Source: Candidatus Gastranaerophilales bacterium (lineage in GTDB: Bacteria > Cyanobacteriota > Vampirovibrionia > Gastranaerophilales > Gastranaerophilaceae). From it: DNA of 6,414 nt. The stretch covers positions 1 to 6,414 of the forward strand of contig JAJPXE010000134.1 in assembly GCA_021205645.1 (NCBI GenBank), written 5' to 3'. The translations under genes and the position numbers were made by a program. Shown here in pieces: positions 1-5,952 of this stretch. The stretch's first letter is position 1. Each line of letters begins with the position of its first letter. The notes under the pieces were generated by a model, which did not search any database, was not told the origin of the DNA, and saw nothing but the letters and a program-made list of their open reading frames with translations.

Positions 1-147
1 AAATCAGGACGAAGAGGACAAGCAAAACCCTCCGGAGTATAAAAATTTTATTTTCCCACACACACATCAATTTTCAGATTTTTTCGAACTTTCCGAACTC
101 AATTGTTAAATTTTTGTTTATTTTTTAAGGATTTATGAAAAAAGGTG

Positions 148-175
148 TTTAAATAATAGTGTGAGTTGATAAAAT
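148..175 (+). promoter_or_regulatory. Probable dnaK promoter, extended -10
   Basis: TGATAAAAT at 167-175 matches the extended -10 pattern TGnTATAAT with one mismatch in the hexamer. A weak -35-like TTTAAA lies at 148-153 with a 16-bp spacer. Transcription would start near 182 and give a leader of about 20 nt that just accommodates the ribosome binding site. This is a pattern match only, in AT-rich sequence where chance hits are common. Confidence 0.45.
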
Positions 176-190
176 AACTAAATAAACATA

Positions 191-196
191 AAGGAG
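191..196 (+). promoter_or_regulatory. dnaK ribosome binding site
   Basis: AAGGAG sits 8 nt before the ATG at 205 and is a near-perfect Shine-Dalgarno sequence. It fixes the dnaK start, which also agrees with the family N-terminus MAKTIGIDLGTTNS. Confidence 0.85.
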
Positions 197-204
197 ATTG
201 AATT

Positions 205-2046
205 ATGGCAAAGACAATAGGTATAGACCTCGGAACAACAAACTCCGTAGTGGCAGTAATGGAAGGCGGAAAACCAACTGTTATAGCAAATGCGGAAGGT
301 ATGAGAACGACACCGTCGATAGTCGGTTTTTCAAAAACAGGTGAAAGATTGGTCGGACAGCTTGCAAAACGTCAGGCTATTTTGAACCCTGATAAGACAA
401 TTGCATCCATAAAAAGACACATGGGTGAAGATTATAAGAAAAATATAGACGGGAAAGACTACACCCCTCAAGAAATATCGGCAATGATTTTAAGAAAACT
501 TGCAGATGATGCGGGTGCTTATCTCGGTGAAAAAGTTACATCAGCTGTTATCACAGTTCCTGCATACTTCAATGATGCACAAAGACAGGCAACGAAAGAT
601 GCGGGCAAAATTGCGGGACTTGATGTTTTAAGAATCGTTAATGAACCTACTGCGGCTGCTCTTGCTTACGGACTGGAAAAAGAAAGTTCCGAAAAAGTTT
701 TAGTGTTTGACCTCGGCGGCGGTACTTTCGATGTATCAGTTCTTGAAATTGGCGACGGAGTACACGAAGTTCTTTCGACCTCCGGTGATACTCATCTCGG
801 CGGTGACGATTTTGACCAGAAGATTATGGATTGGATTTGTGCCGAATTCAAAAAGCAGGAAGGCATGGATTTGTCAAATGATAAACAGGCTATGCAGCGT
901 ATAAAAGAAGCGGCTGAAAAAGCTAAATGTGAATTATCATCAGTTGTGGAAACTATTATTAACCTGCCGTTTATCACAGCTGATGCAAACGGTCCTAAGC
1001 ACTTAGACCTTAGTCTTTCAAGAGCAAAATTTGAAGAATTATCTTATGATTTGCTCGAAAGATGTAAAAAACCGGTAGAACAGGCTTTATCTGATGCCGG
1101 CTTAAGTAAGAACGAAATCAATGAAGTCGTATTAGTCGGCGGTTCTACCCGTATTCCTGCCGTACAACAATTGGTAAAAGAATACACAGGCAAAGATCCT
1201 AACCAATCGGTTAACCCTGATGAAGTTGTTGCCGTTGGTGCAGCCGTTCAGGCAGGCGTTCTAGCCGGCGAAGTTAAAGACATTGTTCTTTTAGATGTCA
1301 CTCCGCTGACACTCGGCATTGAGACAATGGGCGGTGTTATGACCGCACTGGTTCCGCGTAACACAACAATTCCGGTTTCAAAATCTCAAATCTTCTCTAC
1401 CGCGGAAAATAACCAGACTGCTGTTGATATCAACGTACTTCAGGGTGAACGACCTATGTCAAGAGATAACAAATCACTCGGTATGTTCAGATTAGAGGGA
1501 ATTGCTCCCGCTATGAGAGGAGTTCCGCAAATTGAAGTTACTTTTGATATTGATGCTAACGGTATTGTTAATGTTTCCGCAAAAGATAAAGCTACTAATA
1601 AAGAACAAAAAATAACCATTACGAATTCATCCAATTTAACGGAAGATGATATCAACAAAATGGTTAAAGAGGCTGAGGCAAATGCGGCAGAGGACAAAAA
1701 GAAAAAAGAAGGAGCTGAAATCAAAAATAATGCAAATTCTTTAGTTGCCTCTGCCGAAAGATTGGTTAAAGATTTTGAGGGTAAAATCTCTGATGAAGAT
1801 GCCAAAAAGTTAGAAGAACAAAAAGAAGCTGTTAAAAAGGCTCTTGAAGAAGATAAGCCATCTGACGAGTTAAAAAAACTCTCGGAAGATTTACAACAAA
1901 CAATGTTCAGCATTTCTCAAAAAGCCTACGAAGCTGTTCAAAAAGACGGTGACAATGCAAAAGCCGAATCATCTGATACAAAAGAGGAAAACTCAACAAA
2001 AACCGATGATGATGACGTGATTGATGCTGAATACGTAAAAGAATAA
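205..2046 (+). CDS. dnaK: Molecular chaperone DnaK (Hsp70)
   Basis: Cytosolic Hsp70 that binds exposed hydrophobic segments of unfolded proteins in an ATP-driven cycle with DnaJ and GrpE. At 613 aa it is full length. The ATPase domain shows IDLGTTNS (7-14), Lys70 in the IKRHMG stretch, NEPTAAALAYG (147-156 region), the phosphate-2 loop DLGGGTFD (169-176) and VGGSTRIP (311-318). The hydrophobic linker VLLDVTPL (361-368) leads to the substrate-binding domain (about 370-480), a helical lid (about 480-580) and an acidic tail ending DDDDVIDAEYVKE. Lys70 and Glu147 are 24 residues closer than their E. coli counterparts (70 and 171), so the subdomain insert of proteobacterial DnaK is absent, as in Bacillus. 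It has its own leader and terminator, with no dnaJ after it, so it appears to be transcribed singly or as the last gene of an operon. No CIRCE element is seen. Confidence 0.98.
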   Translation: MAKTIGIDLGTTNSVVAVMEGGKPTVIANAEGMRTTPSIVGFSKTGERLVGQLAKRQAILNPDKTIASIKRHMGEDYKKNIDGKDYTPQEISAMILRKLADDAGAYLGEKVTSAVITVPAYFNDAQRQATKDAGKIAGLDVLRIVNEPTAAALAYGLEKESSEKVLVFDLGGGTFDVSVLEIGDGVHEVLSTSGDTHLGGDDFDQKIMDWICAEFKKQEGMDLSNDKQAMQRIKEAAEKAKCELSSVVETIINLPFITADANGPKHLDLSLSRAKFEELSYDLLERCKKPVEQALSDAGLSKNEINEVVLVGGSTRIPAVQQLVKEYTGKDPNQSVNPDEVVAVGAAVQAGVLAGEVKDIVLLDVTPLTLGIETMGGVMTALVPRNTTIPVSKSQIFSTAENNQTAVDINVLQGERPMSRDNKSLGMFRLEGIAPAMRGVPQIEVTFDIDANGIVNVSAKDKATNKEQKITITNSSNLTEDDINKMVKEAEANAAEDKKKKEGAEIKNNANSLVASAERLVKDFEGKISDEDAKKLEEQKEAVKKALEEDKPSDELKKLSEDLQQTMFSISQKAYEAVQKDGDNAKAESSDTKEENSTKTDDDDVIDAEYVKE

Positions 2047-2063
2047 TTGTTCAGATAATATAC

Positions 2064-2097
2064 AAAAAGGACTGTGCGGCAAAGTGCAGTCCTTTTT
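2064..2097. terminator. Bidirectional Rho-independent terminator between dnaK and panE
   Basis: An 11-bp perfect stem pairs AAAAAGGACTG (2064-2074) with CAGTCCTTTTT (2087-2097) around a 12-nt loop, in which up to three more pairs (two G-U) are possible. The stem has A5 on its 5' side and T5 on its 3' side, so each strand gives a GC-containing hairpin ending in a U-run. It lies 17 nt after the dnaK stop and 18 nt beyond the panE stop, so it can end both convergent transcripts. Confidence 0.9.
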
Positions 2098-2115
2098 AAT
2101 TATTTAATTAACAAT

Positions 2116-3021
2116 CTATTTTGTAATACATTCAATAAGTTGTGACAATATTTTATTGTAAAAAACTGGAATATTATGAATTTTTGCAAATTTAACAACC
2201 GTTTTGCCAAATAAGTCATTTTCGGTTATTCGTCCCGCTTCAATATCTTGCAGCATCGACGTTTTTCCGTCAGGAAGCATTGTGTTAAGGTTTTCGAGTG
2301 TTTTTGCCCAAAAATGCGATGTATCTTCAACCCCGGCAGCTTTTGCAATTCCGGCGACTTCCGAGCAAATATTTTGCATAAGCTCAATACATTTGGAATT
2401 TGTAAGCATTTGACCGAATGTCATGCCGGTTATTGCCGAGATTTGGTTCGCACAGCAATTTAGAGAAAATTTTAACCAGAGTGATTTATATATATCATCA
2501 GGAATTTCATAGTCTAATCCTGTTTCATCAAAGAAATTTTTGACAATATTAACTTTTTCGTCTGACGGATACCTTGAGCCGAAAACCACTTTTGTTATTC
2601 CGTCATGAGAGATATTTGAACCGTTTCTAAAAACAGTATGGCAGATAACATATGAATACAGGAGCTTATTTTTACCATAAACAGAGGAGATTTGTTCTTC
2701 GGAAGTCACACCGTTTACAAATGATAAAATAATAGTATCCTCTGATATGAAATTTTTAAGTGCTGGAATTATATCATCAAGCCCTGATGATTTTACGGCA
2801 ATAATTATTAAATCAGTCTTAAAACCGCAATTATCCGGCAATACATAACTAAAATTACAGTTTTTGCCGTTTATACATCTGGGAGTATTTGAGTATTTTT
2901 CGTATCGCTTTTTATCAACAAGCACTCTGAGCTCAACAGAGGAATTGTCGAGTATTTTCTTAGCATAAACACTTCCAATCCCGCCTAAACCGCATAATAA
3001 AACTTTCTCAATTTTTTTCAT
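2116..3021 (-). CDS. panE: 2-dehydropantoate 2-reductase (ketopantoate reductase) family protein
   Basis: Family role: NADPH-dependent reduction of ketopantoate to pantoate, the precursor of pantothenate and coenzyme A, in the cytosol. The 301-aa length is typical. The N-terminal Rossmann domain has GLGGIG (11-16), AVKS with Lys77 and the FVNG motif with Asn103. The C-terminal helical domain has the catalytic lysine in LWLKFSLN (Lys184, matching E. coli Lys176) and SMLQDIEAGRITEND (255-269), whose Glu267 matches the substrate-binding Glu256. These key residues suggest an active enzyme. PanE paralogues are common and some act on other 2-oxoacids, so the substrate is less certain than the fold. 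The start overlaps the end of yqeK by 14 bp and has only a weak GAG-type ribosome site, which implies translational coupling. It is the last gene of the nadD-yqeK-panE operon. Confidence 0.87.
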   Translation of the reverse strand: MKKIEKVLLCGLGGIGSVYAKKILDNSSVELRVLVDKKRYEKYSNTPRCINGKNCNFSYVLPDNCGFKTDLIIIAVKSSGLDDIIPALKNFISEDTIILSFVNGVTSEEQISSVYGKNKLLYSYVICHTVFRNGSNISHDGITKVVFGSRYPSDEKVNIVKNFFDETGLDYEIPDDIYKSLWLKFSLNCCANQISAITGMTFGQMLTNSKCIELMQNICSEVAGIAKAAGVEDTSHFWAKTLENLNTMLPDGKTSMLQDIEAGRITENDLFGKTVVKFAKIHNIPVFYNKILSQLIECITK

Positions 3022-3595
3022 ATTTTGTTAACAGCTCATTATATATTTCAATTGTAGTTATACAGATTTTCAATTCTCGCTCAGCAAGACTTTTAATTGT
3101 ACCCTTATAGCACTCTAGCAGAGCTTTGTTAAGTCCGTCGGGTTCACTCAGGCGGGGTTTGATAAGGTTAATATATTCATCAGGTCTTGTCCTGGGCTCA
3201 ATTTTATCCGCAATAAAAATTATTTTTTCGAAATTGCTCATATCAAGTTTTCCGATTGTATGCCATCTGATAGCTGAAAGTATTTCTTCATCTTTGACAT
3301 CAAACACTGTTTCTGCAATATATGCTCCAATCGGTGCGTGATAGGTTTTTGGATTAATCATCTCACATTCTTGAATAGATAAGCTGCTGCGGATAATATC
3401 TTCTTGTTCGTCAGCAGGCAGACATTTTGCACAGTCGTGCAAAATGCCTGCACAATATGCCTTATCTTTATCTAATCCAAACCGCTCCGCCAGCTCAACA
3501 GCTGTTTCGCTGACTCCTAGCGAATGTTCAAATCTTTCTTCGTCTAAATGCGTTTTTAACCATTCAAGCACATCATTTTGTGATATATAATCCAT
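3008..3595 (-). CDS. yqeK: YqeK-family HD-domain phosphohydrolase (Ap4A hydrolase)
   Basis: A 195-aa HD-superfamily protein. The metal-binding set is complete: His24 (RFEHSLGV), His53-Asp54 (GILHDCAK), His86 (YHAPIGA), His112 (RWHTIGK) and Asp130 (IFIADKIEP). The pattern and the invariant placement after nadD identify YqeK. Characterised YqeK proteins hydrolyse the alarmone diadenosine tetraphosphate symmetrically to ADP, and that activity is assumed here by homology. The ATG lies 23 bp inside the end of nadD, with a GGGAG stretch about 14 nt upstream of it, so the two are probably translated as a coupled pair. In many bacteria the ribosome silencing factor gene rsfS follows yqeK. Here a panE-like gene overlaps its 3' end by 14 bp. 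Confidence 0.92.
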   Translation of the reverse strand: MDYISQNDVLEWLKTHLDEERFEHSLGVSETAVELAERFGLDKDKAYCAGILHDCAKCLPADEQEDIIRSSLSIQECEMINPKTYHAPIGAYIAETVFDVKDEEILSAIRWHTIGKLDMSNFEKIIFIADKIEPRTRPDEYINLIKPRLSEPDGLNKALLECYKGTIKSLAERELKICITTIEIYNELLTKYEKN

Positions 3596-4169
3596 TTTTC
3601 TTTATATACTCCCTGACTTTTGGCAATTCCAAATCTTTTATTGAAATCCCTCTTGTGAGATTATTTCTCAGTTCAGTCGACGATACATCAATGTAATCCA
3701 TAGGTGCAAACTCAAAATCATATCCGGCAGATTTAAGTTTATCGAAGTCGCTCTCCGTAAATTGTTTTGTTCGAGGAAAAACTATAAAATGAACAAGTTT
3801 TTTAAGTTTATCTGTTTCATACCAGGATTTAATGTTCAAAAACGCATCCGTGCCGATGATAAAATTTATTTTTTCATTTGTAATTTTATATCGTTTTCTT
3901 AGCTCCAAAATAGTGAAATATGTATATGAATACTTTTCTCGTTTATATTCAATATCGCTAATGTCAAATCCTTTAACGCCTGCAATAGCTATTTTGACCA
4001 TGTTAAACCGGTGTTTTGCAAGGTTTTTATCGATAGATTTGTGCGGAGGCATATATGCAGGTATAAAAAGAACATTATCAAAGTTATAATACTCCTTTGC
4101 AAATTTTGCCACTTCTAAATGAACTTTATGAATAGGATTAAATGTTCCCTGAAAAACGCACAGTTTCAT
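3573..4169 (-). CDS. nadD: Nicotinate-nucleotide adenylyltransferase
   Basis: Transfers AMP from ATP to nicotinate mononucleotide to form deamido-NAD, the penultimate step of NAD synthesis. The 198-aa length is normal. The nucleotidyltransferase signature GTFNPIHKVH (8-17) supplies the two active-site histidines (14 and 17). Further family marks are PPHK (41-44), HR (53-54), SYTY (81-84), IIGTDAF (104-110), Trp116 and the ATP-binding SSTELR (163-168), then a C-terminal VREYIKKNGLY. The usual SYTxDT has Phe at 85 instead of Asp, and IGAD reads IGTD. Both look like lineage drift rather than loss of function. The ATG has AAAGG 7 nt upstream and an extended -10 just beyond it, so this is the first gene of the operon. 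Confidence 0.95.
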   Translation of the reverse strand: MKLCVFQGTFNPIHKVHLEVAKFAKEYYNFDNVLFIPAYMPPHKSIDKNLAKHRFNMVKIAIAGVKGFDISDIEYKREKYSYTYFTILELRKRYKITNEKINFIIGTDAFLNIKSWYETDKLKKLVHFIVFPRTKQFTESDFDKLKSAGYDFEFAPMDYIDVSSTELRNNLTRGISIKDLELPKVREYIKKNGLYITK

Positions 4170-4176
4170 AATTATA

Positions 4177-4195
4177 CCTTTCAGCGGTGATTATA
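4177..4195 (-). promoter_or_regulatory. nadD operon promoter (extended -10) and ribosome binding site
   Basis: Read on the minus strand, TGTTATAAT ends with a perfect -10 TATAAT at 4195-4190 preceded by the extended -10 TG. No good -35 is found 16-18 bp upstream, as is usual for extended -10 promoters. AAAGG (4181-4177) then lies 7 nt before the nadD ATG. Transcription would start near 4183, leaving a very short leader. Confidence 0.6.
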
Positions 4196-4231
4196 ACACA
4201 AAATAAATCATTAATATATGAGTCTGCGGGT

Positions 4232-4258
4232 AAAACCAAAACTGATTTTGGATTTTTT
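4232..4258. terminator. Weak terminator-like hairpin between divergent genes
   Basis: CCAAAA (4236-4241) pairs with TTTTGG (4246-4251) around a CTGA tetraloop, followed on the plus strand by A and T6 (4253-4258). Flanking AAAA (4232-4235) can pair with TTTT after a single bulged A. The shape resembles an intrinsic terminator but the stem is short and AT-rich. It sits between two divergently transcribed genes where no transcript obviously needs ending, so it may be chance or may limit antisense transcription. Confidence 0.3.
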
Positions 4259-4277
4259 ACACCTTCCGGTAAACAGT

Positions 4278-4330
4278 TTTTCAAATTTTATTTATTTAAT
4301 GTATAATATAGCAGGTGATATTATAGGGGA
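4278..4330 (+). promoter_or_regulatory. cooC-folD promoter and ribosome binding site
   Basis: A perfect -10 TATAAT at 4302-4307 follows TTTTCA (4278-4283, four of six matches to the -35 consensus) with an 18-bp spacer. Transcription would start near 4314. AGGGGA at 4325-4330 is the ribosome site, 6 nt before the TTG start codon at 4337. The next in-frame ATG lies well inside the conserved domain, so this site decides the start. Confidence 0.6.
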
Positions 4331-4336
4331 TTAACA

Positions 4337-5089
4337 TTGACGATAAAAATTGCAGTTACAGGAAAAAGCGGAAGCGGTAAAACAACAATAGTAAAATCGT
4401 TCCTGTCAGTTATAAGAGAATATTTTCCCGAAAAAAGTGTCTTAATACTTGACAATGATTTGTCCGGAGAATTCGGGCACAGCTACGGACTGGATATAAG
4501 AAATACCATCTATGGTATCAGAAGCGGCAAACACGAATATAAAACCGGTATTCCGCAGCACATGACAAAATCCGAATATATTGAATGGGCGATTGAAGAT
4601 ATCATAGTATCACTGGATGATTATACCGATGTTATTGTATCGTGGTTTACAGGTTCTAAAGATTGCAGATGCCCGATTACACAACAAATAAATGATGCAG
4701 TCCTGAAACTTATTCATCGCTATGATTTTGTTATTTTTGATTGCGAATTTGATTTAAAATACCTCAATCAACTTGTTGATACAGATATTGACTTAACTCT
4801 GATTATCGCAAATCCGGCAGAAGAATCTGTTCAGCTGGCGAAACGTATTGAAGAATTTTCCGCTAAATATGCTGCCGGAGGTCAGATGGGAGTTGTGATA
4901 AATAAAGTCCATAACGAAAATATGAATAATGTTTTCAATATGCTTAAATGCCACGATTTAGAAGTTCTCGGCTGTATTCCGTTTGATGATAAACTGGTCG
5001 ATAACTCAACGGAACGAAAATCGGAAATTGTTAACAATTCAATTAAGCAGTTTTATTCAAGATTAAATTTGCCGCAGGAGATATCATGA
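4337..5089 (+). CDS. CooC-like nickel-chaperone P-loop ATPase
   Basis: A 250-aa SIMIBI-class ATPase of the MinD/CooC group, starting at TTG. The N-terminus KIAVTGKSGSGKTT carries a deviant Walker A: signature Lys10 plus Gly14-Lys15-Thr16. Asp39 and Asp41 (ILDNDLSG) lie where the switch I aspartate is expected, Asp135 (VIFDCEFD) is the Walker B-like residue, and VVINK (186-190) and IPFDD (214-218) complete the nucleotide fold. A Cys-x-Cys pair at 110 and 112 (DCRCP) falls where CooC proteins bind nickel or zinc across the dimer. CooC drives ATP-dependent nickel insertion into carbon monoxide dehydrogenase or acetyl-CoA synthase, and that role is inferred here. The stop overlaps the folD start (ATGA). 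Such genes neighbour folD in Wood-Ljungdahl clusters, but no target nickel enzyme is visible. Walker A reads KSGSGKT rather than KGGVGKT, so a diverged paralogue is possible. Confidence 0.75.
   Translation: MTIKIAVTGKSGSGKTTIVKSFLSVIREYFPEKSVLILDNDLSGEFGHSYGLDIRNTIYGIRSGKHEYKTGIPQHMTKSEYIEWAIEDIIVSLDDYTDVIVSWFTGSKDCRCPITQQINDAVLKLIHRYDFVIFDCEFDLKYLNQLVDTDIDLTLIIANPAEESVQLAKRIEEFSAKYAAGGQMGVVINKVHNENMNNVFNMLKCHDLEVLGCIPFDDKLVDNSTERKSEIVNNSIKQFYSRLNLPQEIS
5076..5089 (+). promoter_or_regulatory. folD ribosome binding site with ATGA overlap
   Basis: AGGAG (5076-5080) lies inside the end of the CooC-like gene, 5 nt before the folD ATG at 5086. The stop TGA (5087-5089) and start ATG share ATGA, the usual arrangement for translational coupling. 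This supports one transcript for both genes. Confidence 0.8.
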
Positions 5090-5952
5090 TCTTAGACGGG
5101 AAAGCTCTATCAAAAATTATACTTGAAAAAATCAAGCTCAAGGTTGAACAAATGGAGAAGAAGCCGCACCTTGCAGTGATTTTAGCGGGCGATGATGAGG
5201 CAAGCCGTCTTTATGTTAATAACAAAAAGAGAACCGCAAACGCCCTCGGCATAAAATCTACCGTAATAGAACTCCCGTCTGATGTTTCAGAAGAAAGCTT
5301 ATTGAAACATATTCAAGAGCTAAATGAAGATAAAGATGTTACGGGTATTCTTGTCCAGATGCCGCTGCCGGAGCATATCAGCAGAGAACATGTTGTTTGT
5401 GCAATCGACCCCTTGAAAGATGTTGATTGTTTCACACCGGAAAATGTCGGAAAACTGGCAATCGGAGCAAAGCCGTATTTTTATCCCGTAACACCTCAGG
5501 GGATTTTAATTCTGCTGGATTATTATAATGTTGAGCTTGACGGCAGACATGTTGTAGTAATAGGGCGTTCCAATATAGTCGGAAAACCGATGGCTCACAT
5601 GCTTTTGCAAAGAAACGCAACCGTCACAATTTGTCATTCACACACCAAAAATCTTGAAGAAATAATAAAAGCCGCAGATATAGTAATCTCTGCGGCAGGA
5701 AAAAAAGTTGTAAGATGTAAGATGGTTAAGTATAAATCTGTGTTCGTTGACGTGGGTATATCAAGGGATACCCGCGGCAAATTAACCGGTGATCTTAACT
5801 GGGAAGATGATTTTGAAAATTTTAGTGATGTTGTATCGTATTTTGGGCGTGTTTCTCCTGTTCCGGGCGGTGTAGGCCCGATGACTATTGCTTCTCTGAT
5901 GTTAAATACTATTAGCTGCCAAGCAGGTGAGTATCCTGCGATTCTGTACTAA
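5086..5952 (+). CDS. folD: Bifunctional methylene-THF dehydrogenase / methenyl-THF cyclohydrolase
   Basis: Interconverts 5,10-methylene-THF, 5,10-methenyl-THF and 10-formyl-THF using NADP(H), feeding purine, formyl-Met and other one-carbon needs, and the methyl branch in acetogens. At 288 aa it is full length. The folate site has Tyr43 and the catalytic Lys47 (YVNNK), Gln91 in VQMPLP, and KDVDCFTPENVGKL (111-124). The NADP-binding domain has VVVIGRSNIVGKPMA (156-170) and CHSHT (183-187), followed by VDVGI (221-225). The signature PVPGGVGPMTIASLMLNT (258-275) closes the conserved part. The usual KDVDGF has Cys115 instead of Gly. The last 13 residues are not conserved and are encoded where the gene overlaps an opposing reading frame. 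It is coupled to the upstream CooC-like gene. I see no terminator right after the stop. Confidence 0.97.
   Translation: MILDGKALSKIILEKIKLKVEQMEKKPHLAVILAGDDEASRLYVNNKKRTANALGIKSTVIELPSDVSEESLLKHIQELNEDKDVTGILVQMPLPEHISREHVVCAIDPLKDVDCFTPENVGKLAIGAKPYFYPVTPQGILILLDYYNVELDGRHVVVIGRSNIVGKPMAHMLLQRNATVTICHSHTKNLEEIIKAADIVISAAGKKVVRCKMVKYKSVFVDVGISRDTRGKLTGDLNWEDDFENFSDVVSYFGRVSPVPGGVGPMTIASLMLNTISCQAGEYPAILY

Larger units (their letters stand above)
1..204 (+). other. dnaK upstream region, possible 3' end of an upstream gene
   Basis: Bases 1-37 are about half G+C, and the sequence turns strongly AT-rich from base 38, which looks like a coding-to-intergenic transition. Two plus-strand frames are open from the window edge: one ends at TAA 40-42 (basic tail ending in KPSGV) and the other at TAA 107-109 (acidic DEED-containing stretch). 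Neither resembles the C-terminus of GrpE or HrcA, so I assign no gene. The rest holds a CA-rich run (57-66), a near-tandem repeat (83-99) and T-rich tracts leading to the dnaK promoter. I find no CIRCE inverted repeat, the operator bound by HrcA. Confidence 0.3.

Noticed and set aside
1..42. Divergent minus-strand gene start with GGAGG and a Leu/Val-rich frame (TTG start) running off the left edge
   Set aside because: The GGAGG lies too close to the TTG, and it is part of the palindrome CTCCGGAG (30-37). Too little sequence to support a gene.
100..204. CIRCE operator expected before a chaperone gene
   Set aside because: No TTAGCACTC-N9-GAGTGCTAA inverted repeat or close variant is present. 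GTGTGAGTT at 160-167 is only a fragment-like resemblance.
1440..1913. 157-aa minus-strand open frame opposite dnaK
   Set aside because: It is Ser/Leu/Phe-rich, as expected for the antisense of a Lys/Glu-rich lid domain, and lies wholly inside a certain gene.
5432..5620. 62-aa minus-strand frame inside folD
   Set aside because: Shadow of the conserved folD NADP domain, with no supporting ribosome site or motif.
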